DNA of 5,622 nucleotides, taken from contig JAAXHR010000102.1 of the NCBI GenBank assembly GCA_012270805.1, forward strand, positions 1 to 5,622, written 5' to 3'. The notes under the pieces are model-generated. The model made no database searches. It was not told where the DNA came from and saw only the letters and a program-made list of their open reading frames with translations. Origin of the DNA: Dehalococcoidia bacterium. GTDB lineage: Bacteria > Chloroflexota > Dehalococcoidia > Lucifugimonadales > Lucifugimonadaceae. Positions 1-5,622 of the stretch are shown piece by piece (within the stretch, counting starts at the first letter, position 1; each line of letters begins with the position of its first letter). Made by a program: the position numbers and the translations under genes.

Positions 1-33
1 CTGATCACGATGAATCTTGAACCGACGGAGTAA
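1..33 (+). CDS. Possible 3' end of an upstream gene (partial)
   Basis: Frame 1 is open from the window edge to a TAA at 31-33 and reads LITMNLEPTE. The other two plus-strand frames hit stops within the first 20 bases. A strong terminator-like hairpin begins about 40 bases after this stop, which is what one expects behind the last gene of a plus-strand transcript. Ten residues are too few to identify a family, so no function is proposed. The stretch could equally be non-coding, and the call rests on the frame and the following hairpin only. Confidence 0.3.
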   Translation: MITMNLEPTE

Positions 34-73
34 CGAATAACGCGAACACTACGCGCGAGTAATCGGATCAAAT

Positions 74-110
74 GAGAGCGGGTTGCGACAAAACGTCGCA
101 ACCCGCTTTC
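74..110 (+). terminator. Strong hairpin, probable Rho-independent terminator
   Basis: A perfect 13-bp stem pairs 77-89 (AGCGGGTTGCGAC) with 95-107 (GTCGCAACCCGCT) around a five-base AAAAC loop. Three further pairs, one of them G-U, extend it to 74-110. The plus strand continues TTTCTATGTATT after the GC-rich part, a short and imperfect T-run. It most likely ends transcription of the gene to the left. The minus-strand exit has only a weak T-run, so bidirectional action is less likely. The hairpin ends about 25 bases before the next start codon, leaving little room for a promoter between them. Confidence 0.8.
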
Positions 111-122
111 TATGTATTGGAT

Positions 123-128
123 TAAGAT
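123..128 (+). promoter_or_regulatory. Candidate -10 box for a leaderless start
   Basis: TAAGAT fits the TANNNT pattern and ends six bases before the ATG at 135, so a transcript could begin at or very near the start codon. No Shine-Dalgarno sequence precedes that ATG, which also fits a leaderless mRNA. There is no convincing -35 box at normal spacing, because that position lies in the terminator stem. This is a weak motif-only call. Confidence 0.25.
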
Positions 129-134
129 ACCGAA

Positions 135-2450
135 ATGATGTTTATGCGGAAAACGATATTCGCGTTGTCTCTGGCGGCGGTCTTCTTGTCTTTGGCGGTC
201 GTCTTGTGTCTGGTGATAATCCTATTCTTGATTTTTGAATCTTCTGAAGAGCCGTACGCGATGCTGGAACGGGTACCGACCGCGGTTCCACCAACTGGTA
301 TACCGCCAACGGCGGCTAGCGTAGCGATGCCGACTGTGGCATCGGTAGCTGTGACCCGTGTTCCGTCTCCGGCACCGACGCTTACATCTGCGGTCCAACC
401 CGTCGTGGTACAGGGCATGGAACCAGTAATGCCGTTTACCAACATCGCCCGTGATGCCCTCGGCAAGAACGCGTTCGTAAACAACTGGCATCCCGGTTCG
501 GCGTTCTTCGATTTCGACCGCGACGGTGATATGGATTTCTACGTCACGCAGGCGAATTCCGATTCTGAATTCCCAGAGGCACCAGGCGGACCGAATCTGC
601 TGTTCCGCAACGATGGCAACAATGTCTTCACGGAAGTGGGTACCGAGTTGGGCGCGGATCTGTCTCTGTCGAACAGCACCGCTGTAGCCGCGTGCGATTT
701 CGACAATGACGGTTATCAGGATCTTTACGTCGCCGGATACGGTTTGATCGGCGATGAACTTGACTACCGATCCGCAGTGGGGAACGAGGCTCTGACAAAC
801 GCCATCAAGGACCGGCTGCTCCGCAACGTAAAGGGTGAATCGTTCGAAGATGTGTCTGACGCAGCGTTCGGCGACGATATCAACGTGCAATCAGCTATAA
901 CGATCGCCTGTGGCGATGTCAACAACGACGGTTGGATCGACGTGTTCGTTGGGAACCGTCTGGATCAGGATTTCATCCGCTTTGATGATCCGAGGCACCA
1001 CGGCCACTACAACCGGCTCTACATCAACAATGGGGATTTGACTTTCGACGATGTCACGGAGACCGCTGGATTGAAGAGCCCCCCGATCAAGATGTTGGAC
1101 CCAGACGGCGTGCCTATGGAATGGGAGGATCCGGATACAGGGGAGATGACGAGGGGTTACGATGCGTCGTTGAAGGATGCGAACGGCAACCGTATCGGCG
1201 ATCCGACCGGTCAGACGCTGGCATCACTCTTCTTCGACCACGACTCGGATGGGGATTTGGATCTTTGGTTGGCGGATGATGGGGATACGTTGAAGGTGTA
1301 CCGGAATGACACGGACGGGGATGCGGTTCTGTTTAGTTCAATCGAGTCGGAGATGGGGGTCGATGCCGTAGGTGCCTGGATGGGTTTTGCTTTAGGGGAC
1401 TATGACTCGGACGAGGACCTGGATATTTTCATCACGAATATCGGGTATCACTTCTTGCTCTACGACGTGCCTCCGGTGCCTTCAGGCGATTGCGCCTATA
1501 GCCACGCTCAGGGATGGGGTACGTGTTACCACTTCCTGTTGCGAAATGATGGTGTCATGGAAGACGATGAGTTGGGCATGATCGGCGATTTCAAGAATGT
1601 TGCGCCGCAGACCGATGTTGCCACGAGCCAAGCATTTCCTCCAGAATCACTGGATCAATCCAATATCCTGGAGGTCTGGAACGATGTGGAACAGCCGGTT
1701 GGATTGGCGGCATACGATTTCGGATTCGGCACGGCGTTTTTCGACTACGAGAACGATGGCGATCAGGACCTTTATTGGCTCGGCGCGATGGGCGGCAGAG
1801 GAGAAGGCCCGAACGGCTTCAAGTACACGGGTTCGGGGCGAATGTTGCGGGGCGACGGCGCGGGGCAGTTCGAGGACATAACGGTCGAGGCGCAGTTGCT
1901 CGATATTCAAGGGGTCAACTACAAGGTTGTCAACCCGGACAACCCAGAGTTCGATCCTGAACGGCAACGGTTGGACCGGCGCTACCACGAAAACGGCAAA
2001 GGGTTGGCGAAGTGCGACTTGAATGGCGACGGAACTGTAGATCTGTTGGGCACGAACAGCAATGGACCGGTCTTTATTTCAGAGAAGACCATTGACTTTT
2101 TCCGAGGTCCGTTGTTTCTATGGATGAGCAACGCGAACGAGGGGAATTGGATCACGATCAAACTGACTGGCCGCCAGAGCATCGACGGAACGGGCAGCAA
2201 CGCCGATGGTATCGGTGCACGCGTCAGAGTAACTGCCGACGTTGATGGCTCGGATGAGTTAACGACGCAAGTTCAGGATGTTCTGGGCAGTTCGTCGTTC
2301 TTAAGCATGAACTGCATCGACCTTCACTTCGGACTAGGATCGGCAACCAATGTTGAACGAATCGAGGTTGAATGGCCTAGCGGAGTCGTGCAGGTAGGTG
2401 AAGATATCACGGCGAATCAAACCGTGGAGATTGTGGAACTCGCAAAATGA
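135..2450 (+). CDS. Membrane-anchored FG-GAP/VCBS repeat protein with C-terminal ASPIC/UnbV domain (CRTAC-like)
   Basis: Seen: residues about 7-34 form one long hydrophobic segment after MMFMRK. A Pro/Thr/Val/Ala-rich linker (about 45-90) follows, then seven Asp-rich loops of the DxDxDG type near residues 126, 188, 261, 368, 422, 537 and 628. The fifth has Glu in place of Gly, and the sixth has Glu at its third position. Residues about 670-768 match ASPIC/UnbV, with DGIGARVRV near 691, GSSSFLSMN near 718, HFGLG near 731 and VEWPSG near 745. Known: such loops bind calcium between beta-propeller blades, and ASPIC domains often end these extracellular proteins. Inferred: a surface-tethered, calcium-stabilised propeller for binding or adhesion. 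There is no proper lipobox at Cys25, so a signal anchor is likelier than a lipoprotein. A Cys453/Cys464 pair could form a disulfide. The start could be 135, 138 or 144; no ribosome site decides between them. No catalytic activity can be assigned. Confidence 0.93.
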   Translation: MMFMRKTIFALSLAAVFLSLAVVLCLVIILFLIFESSEEPYAMLERVPTAVPPTGIPPTAASVAMPTVASVAVTRVPSPAPTLTSAVQPVVVQGMEPVMPFTNIARDALGKNAFVNNWHPGSAFFDFDRDGDMDFYVTQANSDSEFPEAPGGPNLLFRNDGNNVFTEVGTELGADLSLSNSTAVAACDFDNDGYQDLYVAGYGLIGDELDYRSAVGNEALTNAIKDRLLRNVKGESFEDVSDAAFGDDINVQSAITIACGDVNNDGWIDVFVGNRLDQDFIRFDDPRHHGHYNRLYINNGDLTFDDVTETAGLKSPPIKMLDPDGVPMEWEDPDTGEMTRGYDASLKDANGNRIGDPTGQTLASLFFDHDSDGDLDLWLADDGDTLKVYRNDTDGDAVLFSSIESEMGVDAVGAWMGFALGDYDSDEDLDIFITNIGYHFLLYDVPPVPSGDCAYSHAQGWGTCYHFLLRNDGVMEDDELGMIGDFKNVAPQTDVATSQAFPPESLDQSNILEVWNDVEQPVGLAAYDFGFGTAFFDYENDGDQDLYWLGAMGGRGEGPNGFKYTGSGRMLRGDGAGQFEDITVEAQLLDIQGVNYKVVNPDNPEFDPERQRLDRRYHENGKGLAKCDLNGDGTVDLLGTNSNGPVFISEKTIDFFRGPLFLWMSNANEGNWITIKLTGRQSIDGTGSNADGIGARVRVTADVDGSDELTTQVQDVLGSSSFLSMNCIDLHFGLGSATNVERIEVEWPSGVVQVGEDITANQTVEIVELAK

Positions 2451-2465
2451 CCTCGTCCAAGATAG

Positions 2466-3518
2466 TTAGTTGGTAACTTCGGCGGTTTCAATCACCGGGT
2501 ACTCGAACGACTGCCCGATGTCTGGCTCTTCCACCTTAGGCATATCTGTGTAAAGGAAGCAGCTAACTAACTGGTTTGATCCCATCACATGTAAAGGCGG
2601 CGTGGACTCGGTACATTCGGCCATCGCGTACTTGCACCGTGGCGCGAACTTGCACTGATCGGTGACGACTGAACTCTCGTCAACGCGATCTACCGCTTCA
2701 TCGTCTTCTTCGCCCCAAGCGGCTTTGGGATCTGGCTGCGGCACCGAATCGATCAGAAGCTGGGTATAAGGGTGTTTCGGATTCTGAATAACCTCTTCGA
2801 CGCTTCCCGCTTCAGCCACGCCGCCACGATACATGACAATGATGTTGTCACACATCTGGTAGGCGGTTGTGAGGTCATGTGTTATATAGATGACCGATAT
2901 GCCAAAGTCGCGGTTGAGGTCGCGGATGCTACGCAAGATCGTTGCTCGGAGTGACGCGTCGACCATCGAGACAGGCTCGTCGGCCAAGATGATACGGGGA
3001 CGAAGCAGAAGCGCCCGAGCGACCATGACACGCTGCCGTTGGCCACCGCTGAGTTGATGCGGATATCGTCCCAACGTCTCGTCTGGCTGCAAACCGACCA
3101 TTCGCAGGGATTCCTCTATGCGTTCGTCCCGTTCTTGTGCATTTGAGGCGAGTTTGAAGTTTCGGATCGGACGGTGTAGGACGTGATCAACCGTGTAAAA
3201 AGGGTTATAAGCCTCGAACGGGTCTTGGAAGATAGGTTGAACTTCGCGGCGGAAGTTGAGCCAATCGCGCGACCGCATTCCCTGAACATCTTCGCCTTGG
3301 TAGAAGACACGCCCAGACGTCGGTGGTACGATACCCAAAAGCAACCGCGCGAGTGTGGTCTTACCACTTCCGCTCTCACCGGCGATGGCGGTTATGGTGG
3401 GTCGATCTTCGGGGATAGCCAATGAAACATCTTGCACGGCTATCGTGACGTTAGAACGGTTGAAAAATCCACCGCCAAAGATTTTGGATACGTTATCGAG
3501 TTCGAGCAGATTAGCCAT
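2466..3518 (-). CDS. Oligopeptide/dipeptide ABC importer ATP-binding protein, OppF/DppF-like
   Basis: This is one of the two nucleotide-binding subunits that drive an Opp/Dpp-type importer at the inner face of the membrane. Visible motifs are Walker A GESGSGKTT (47-55), Q-loop Gln98 in PIFQDP, signature LSGGQ (156-160), Walker B IILADEP (176-182, with Asp180 and Glu181), D-loop SMVD (184-187) and switch His214. All key residues are present, so it should be an active ATPase. The family's C-terminal extension begins at NPKHPYTQLLIDSVP (246-260) and includes four cysteines (289, 295, 302, 320); related DppD/DppF/OppD subunits bind a [4Fe-4S] cluster there. An acidic stretch (about 269-281) and a tail of about 30 residues after the last cysteine are less typical. 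The start ATG overlaps the preceding gene's stop by 8 bases (ATGGCTAA) and has no clear ribosome site, which suggests translational coupling. The specific substrate cannot be read from an ATPase. Confidence 0.95.
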   Translation of the reverse strand: MANLLELDNVSKIFGGGFFNRSNVTIAVQDVSLAIPEDRPTITAIAGESGSGKTTLARLLLGIVPPTSGRVFYQGEDVQGMRSRDWLNFRREVQPIFQDPFEAYNPFYTVDHVLHRPIRNFKLASNAQERDERIEESLRMVGLQPDETLGRYPHQLSGGQRQRVMVARALLLRPRIILADEPVSMVDASLRATILRSIRDLNRDFGISVIYITHDLTTAYQMCDNIIVMYRGGVAEAGSVEEVIQNPKHPYTQLLIDSVPQPDPKAAWGEEDDEAVDRVDESSVVTDQCKFAPRCKYAMAECTESTPPLHVMGSNQLVSCFLYTDMPKVEEPDIGQSFEYPVIETAEVTN

Positions 3519-4620
3519 TCGACACCGTTTCAGTATGCAAGTGGCACTCCGTGCGCCAGTTCGATTTCACTTCGATGTTCAATGGATCAGTGTCTCGGCA
3601 AACGTCCATCGCAGACGGGCAACGCGGATAGAACGTGCATCCTGAGGGGAGGTTCAGCAGACGCGGGGGCATGCCGGGAATACCGATGAACTCTTTCTTC
3701 TGGCTAAACGACGGTAGGCTGTCGATAAGGAGTTTGGTGTACGGGTGTTGTGGATCGTCGAAGATCTGATCAACCGGCCCGAGTTCGACCAATCGTCCGG
3801 CGTACATGACACCGATGGTGTCGGCGAACTGCGCTACTAGGCCCATGTCGTGGCCGACCAAGATGACGGCGGCATCGATACCGGATTGCAACCTGCCGAG
3901 AGTCTGCATGATCTGTCGTTGCACGACGACATCGAGCGCACTCGTTGGTTCGTCGGCCACGATCACTTTTGGCGAAAGACACGTCGCGATTGCCAAGACG
4001 GCGCGTTGCTTCATGCCACCGCTGAGTTCGTGAGGATACATTCGGGCAACAGATGGCGACAGCCCGACGTTCGTTAAAAGGTCGGCGATCTTATCTCGCA
4101 ATTCGGAGCGCGTAGGGGTTTTCGTCAGCGAGCCGAAGTCACCGGATTGCGCAAACGAAGATTCACTTGTACGCCGCGAGTTGCCAGCCGATTCTTCGAC
4201 GATGTGGTCCAAGATGCCATCTACGATCTGTTTTTCGATCCGAATAACCGGATTCAGCGAGTTCATTGCGCCTTGCGGCACGAGGGCAATCTCGGCGAGC
4301 CTGGCGCGCCGCATCTCGGATTCGTCGAGTTGCAATAGATCGCGGCCGCCCAAATGGATGCTGCCGGATACGATCTTGCCGGGCGGCCGAGTCATGCGCA
4401 TCAGTGCGGTGGCCATAGTGCTCTTGCCGCTACCGGATTCACCCACTAGCGCAAGGCGTTCACCCGGGCGTAGATTGAAAGTGACTCCGTTGACAGCTTT
4501 GACGTCGCCCGCCGCCGTTTCGTAGTAGACGTGCAGGTCTTCAACACGCAAGACTAGATCTTCGGACTGTCGTCGGCCGGTTCCATCAGTCGAAGTTGTA
4601 GCAGGTGATGCAGTGGTCAT
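3511..4620 (-). CDS. Oligopeptide/dipeptide ABC importer ATP-binding protein, OppD/DppD-like
   Basis: This is the first gene of the two-gene minus-strand operon and the partner ATPase of the OppF-like subunit. Motifs seen are Walker A GESGSGKST (60-68), Q-loop Gln116 in VPQGAMNSLNP, signature LSGGM (199-203, the usual OppD variant), Walker B VIVADEP (219-225), D-loop SALD (227-230) and switch His257. A QHPYTKLLIDSLP stretch (291-303) opens the peptide-transporter C-terminal region, which carries Cys328, 334, 341 and 359, a likely [4Fe-4S] site. Two oddities stand out: a polar Ser/Thr-rich N-terminal tail (about 1-20), and a Ser/Thr-rich insertion (about 141-170) between Q-loop and signature that makes this segment longer than usual. 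An in-frame TAA 21 bases before the ATG limits upstream extension. No Shine-Dalgarno sequence is visible, so a somewhat later start is possible. Confidence 0.95.
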   Translation of the reverse strand: MTTASPATTSTDGTGRRQSEDLVLRVEDLHVYYETAAGDVKAVNGVTFNLRPGERLALVGESGSGKSTMATALMRMTRPPGKIVSGSIHLGGRDLLQLDESEMRRARLAEIALVPQGAMNSLNPVIRIEKQIVDGILDHIVEESAGNSRRTSESSFAQSGDFGSLTKTPTRSELRDKIADLLTNVGLSPSVARMYPHELSGGMKQRAVLAIATCLSPKVIVADEPTSALDVVVQRQIMQTLGRLQSGIDAAVILVGHDMGLVAQFADTIGVMYAGRLVELGPVDQIFDDPQHPYTKLLIDSLPSFSQKKEFIGIPGMPPRLLNLPSGCTFYPRCPSAMDVCRDTDPLNIEVKSNWRTECHLHTETVSNG

Positions 4621-4657
4621 GTTCAGAATCGCAAGCGGTTATCTGGACGCTGTGCGC

Positions 4658-4686
4658 AGTATACAACCTTCGGGTGTTGTGTTCCA
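4658..4686 (-). promoter_or_regulatory. Candidate sigma-70-type promoter for the ATPase operon
   Basis: On the minus strand TATACT (4663-4658) differs from the -10 consensus at one position. Seventeen bases upstream lies TGGAAC (4686-4681), a poor -35 match with three of six positions. Transcription from here would give a leader of roughly 30 bases before the ATG at 4620. It lies in the divergent intergenic region, where a promoter for this operon is expected. Motif-only evidence. Confidence 0.4.
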
Positions 4687-4741
4687 CAGAACGCGGTTTC
4701 AGGGTAGGCAGAACAGTGCATTATTATGGGATTCATTCGAT

Positions 4742-4746
4742 AGGAG
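4742..4746 (+). promoter_or_regulatory. Shine-Dalgarno site of the small membrane-protein gene
   Basis: AGGAG stands 12 bases before the ATG at 4759. The spacing is slightly long but usable, and it supports this start and the reality of the short gene. Confidence 0.6.
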
Positions 4747-4758
4747 ACGCTAAATCGC

Positions 4759-5022
4759 ATGAACAAATTACACCTTCCCAACGAATTCGTCGAGTGGGTC
4801 TTCATCATCATCGGCGTCACAATCGCGGGACTTGCAGGAGCCGGCATCAAGACGTGGCTCGACAACCAACTGGATGGCTCTGGCGTAGAGGGATGGATGC
4901 CCGGCGTGGCCGCGTTAGTGGTATTTTTCGTTTTAGCTGCGCCGGTCTACTTCTGGGCGTCGCGTAGCGCTAGAGCACGAGGAGAAAAGACCGCCGAGGA
5001 TGCCTACGAATCCGAAGACTAG
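4759..5022 (+). CDS. Small two-helix membrane protein, function unknown
   Basis: The 87-residue product is not one I recognise. It has two hydrophobic segments, about residues 10-31 (FVEWVFIIIGVTIAGLAGAG) and about 48-67 (PGVAALVVFFVLAAPVYFWA). A short polar loop containing LDNQLDGSG joins them. After the second segment comes a basic patch (SRSARARG) and then an acidic tail ending ESED. By the positive-inside rule the C-terminal tail is probably cytoplasmic, with the N-terminus on the same side, giving a helical hairpin. A ribosome site in front and hydrophobic segments free of charged residues argue for a real gene. It is divergent from the peptide-transporter ATPases and 59 bp before a reductase gene. 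Neither neighbour reveals its role; it could be a small accessory subunit or an uncharacterised membrane protein. Confidence 0.75.
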   Translation: MNKLHLPNEFVEWVFIIIGVTIAGLAGAGIKTWLDNQLDGSGVEGWMPGVAALVVFFVLAAPVYFWASRSARARGEKTAEDAYESED

Positions 5023-5062
5023 CTGAGGTCGTTCTCGACACTCAACTACTCACTCCAACCAC

Positions 5063-5067
5063 AGGAG
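5063..5067 (+). promoter_or_regulatory. Possible Shine-Dalgarno site of the reductase gene
   Basis: AGGAG lies 14 bases before the ATG at 5082. That is farther than the usual 5-10 bases, so initiation may be modest. No better site lies nearer, and the protein alignment pattern supports this ATG. Confidence 0.45.
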
Positions 5068-5081
5068 CTTGACACCACGAC

Positions 5082-5622
5082 ATGCCTGAACTAACCAACC
5101 GCCGTTGGATATTAGCCAATCGACCCGTCGGCTACCCGAAAGAGAGCGATTTTGCAATTGTGGAGGCGGAGATCGATGGTCCGCAGCACGGCGAGATTCT
5201 AGTCCGGACTCTCTATCTCTCGCTCGATCCGTACATGCGCGGGCGACTGCGCGATCGAAGGTCATACGCAGTTCCGGTAGGTATCGGAGATGTGATCGTC
5301 GGCGAGGGTGTTGGAAGGGTGATCGCGTCGCGGTCAGACGATGTCGCAGTCGGCGATATCGTCGCGTGTCAAATCGGATGGCAGGAGTATACCGTCGTGC
5401 CGGCGCACATGGCGAGGAAGATCGACCCCTCCATCGCCCCGATATCCACCGCGCTCGGTGTCATCGGAATGCCGGGATTGACTGCGTATCACGGATTGCT
5501 GGCCGTCGGACGACCAAGACCGGGTGAAACTGTGCTCGTTTCCGCCGCATCTGGTGCGGTAGGGGCCGTTGTCGGTCAGATTGCCAAAATGAACGGGTGC
5601 CGCGTTATCGGCACTGTCGGTT
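5082..5622 (+). CDS. NADPH-dependent medium-chain reductase, PTGR/LTB4 12-hydroxydehydrogenase/CurA type (5' part)
   Basis: The frame is open from the ATG to the window edge, giving 180 residues of a protein family that normally runs to about 330-345, so the 3' half is missing. It starts MPELTNRRWILANRPVGYPK, the usual opening of this family. LSLDPYMRGRL (46-56), GEGVGRV (74-80), GMPGLTAYHGLL (129-140) and VSAASGAVGAVVGQIAK (153-169) follow. The last is the glycine-rich nucleotide-binding turn, with AASGAVG at 155-161. Members are cytosolic, zinc-free medium-chain dehydrogenases/reductases that use NADPH to reduce the C=C bond of alpha,beta-unsaturated ketones or aldehydes (alkenals, 15-oxo-prostaglandins, curcumin). 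The actual substrate here is unknown. The gene follows the small membrane-protein gene by 59 bp with no convincing terminator, so co-transcription is possible. The catalytic-domain C-terminus cannot be checked. Confidence 0.93.
   Translation, partial: MPELTNRRWILANRPVGYPKESDFAIVEAEIDGPQHGEILVRTLYLSLDPYMRGRLRDRRSYAVPVGIGDVIVGEGVGRVIASRSDDVAVGDIVACQIGWQEYTVVPAHMARKIDPSIAPISTALGVIGMPGLTAYHGLLAVGRPRPGETVLVSAASGAVGAVVGQIAKMNGCRVIGTVG

Larger units (their letters stand above)
4621..4758. other. Divergent intergenic region
   Basis: This 138-bp gap separates the ATPase operon (leftward) from the small membrane-protein gene (rightward), so it should hold promoters for both. Besides the leftward TATACT box there is a TATTAT at 4722-4727 that could be a rightward -10 for the downstream gene, but no good -35 stands at normal spacing. 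I saw no clear operator palindrome or riboswitch-like structure. Confidence 0.6.

Noticed and set aside
135..210. Lipoprotein signal at Cys25 of the FG-GAP protein
   Set aside because: The residues before the cysteine (VVL) do not fit a lipobox, and the hydrophobic stretch continues for about nine residues past it.
222..890. Long minus-strand open frame (222 codons) opposite the FG-GAP gene
   Set aside because: The translation is rich in Arg, His and Val in the pattern of a reverse-frame shadow. It shows no domain, and the plus-strand frame has clear FG-GAP motifs over the same bases.
1597..1988. Open frames on both strands within the FG-GAP gene
   Set aside because: Their Arg-rich or patternless translations and the lack of ribosome sites mark them as out-of-frame shadows of a well-supported gene.
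2451..2465. Possible shared terminator between the converging genes
   Set aside because: The 15-bp gap has no stem or T-run. Either termination occurs within the opposing genes or it depends on Rho.
4181..4525. Plus-strand open frame of 114 codons opposite the OppD-like gene
   Set aside because: It lies wholly antisense to conserved ATPase motifs and has a low-complexity Ser/Arg/Pro composition.
5025..5043. Small hairpin after the membrane-protein gene
   Set aside because: The stem is short (GTCG/CGAC plus three pairs across a bulged A) and no T-run follows, so it does not support a terminator.
5069..5074. TTGACA, a perfect -35 hexamer just before the reductase start
   Set aside because: At 16-18 bases downstream there is no -10-like box, and that position is inside the coding sequence. 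It is probably chance.
5105..5527. Plus-strand open frame of 140 codons overlapping the reductase
   Set aside because: It is very Arg-rich and out of frame with the reductase, whose family motifs continue through the same stretch.

Overview
The window looks like ordinary bacterial chromosome, moderately GC-rich by eye, with closely packed genes and no sign of mobile elements, CRISPR, rRNA or tRNA. The lineage cannot be fixed from this sequence. The Pro/Thr/Val-rich linker after a membrane anchor in a large FG-GAP/ASPIC protein, and the style of the peptide-transporter ATPases, would suit an environmental Chloroflexota-like (Dehalococcoidia/SAR202-type) bacterium. That placement is an inference with low to moderate confidence.

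Layout. Bases 1-33 may be the last codons of an upstream plus-strand gene, followed by a strong hairpin terminator (about 74-110). A 771-residue plus-strand gene (135-2450) encodes a membrane-anchored extracellular protein with seven calcium-loop (FG-GAP/VCBS) repeats and a C-terminal ASPIC/UnbV domain. It converges, with a 15-bp gap, on a two-gene minus-strand operon (4620 down to 2466). That operon encodes the paired ATPases of an oligopeptide/dipeptide (Opp/Dpp) ABC importer, OppD/DppD-like then OppF/DppF-like, overlapping by 8 bp. A 138-bp divergent intergenic region separates the operon from a small two-helix membrane protein (4759-5022, plus). A medium-chain NADPH-dependent reductase of the PTGR/LTB4-dehydrogenase/CurA type follows (from 5082, plus) and runs off the window end.

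Function. The two ATPases should form the heterodimeric motor of a peptide or related-solute importer, but no permease or binding protein lies beside them. The operon is closed by a divergent gene on one side and a convergent gene on the other, so the partners must be encoded elsewhere. The anchored propeller protein is probably displayed outside the membrane. The small membrane protein and the reductase may be co-transcribed (59-bp gap), but nothing in the sequence links their functions.

No previously undescribed system is evident. The points most worth a second look are the partnerless ATPase pair, a Ser/Thr-rich insertion in the OppD-like ATPase, the seven-loop propeller/ASPIC architecture, and a possible leaderless start just after a strong terminator.
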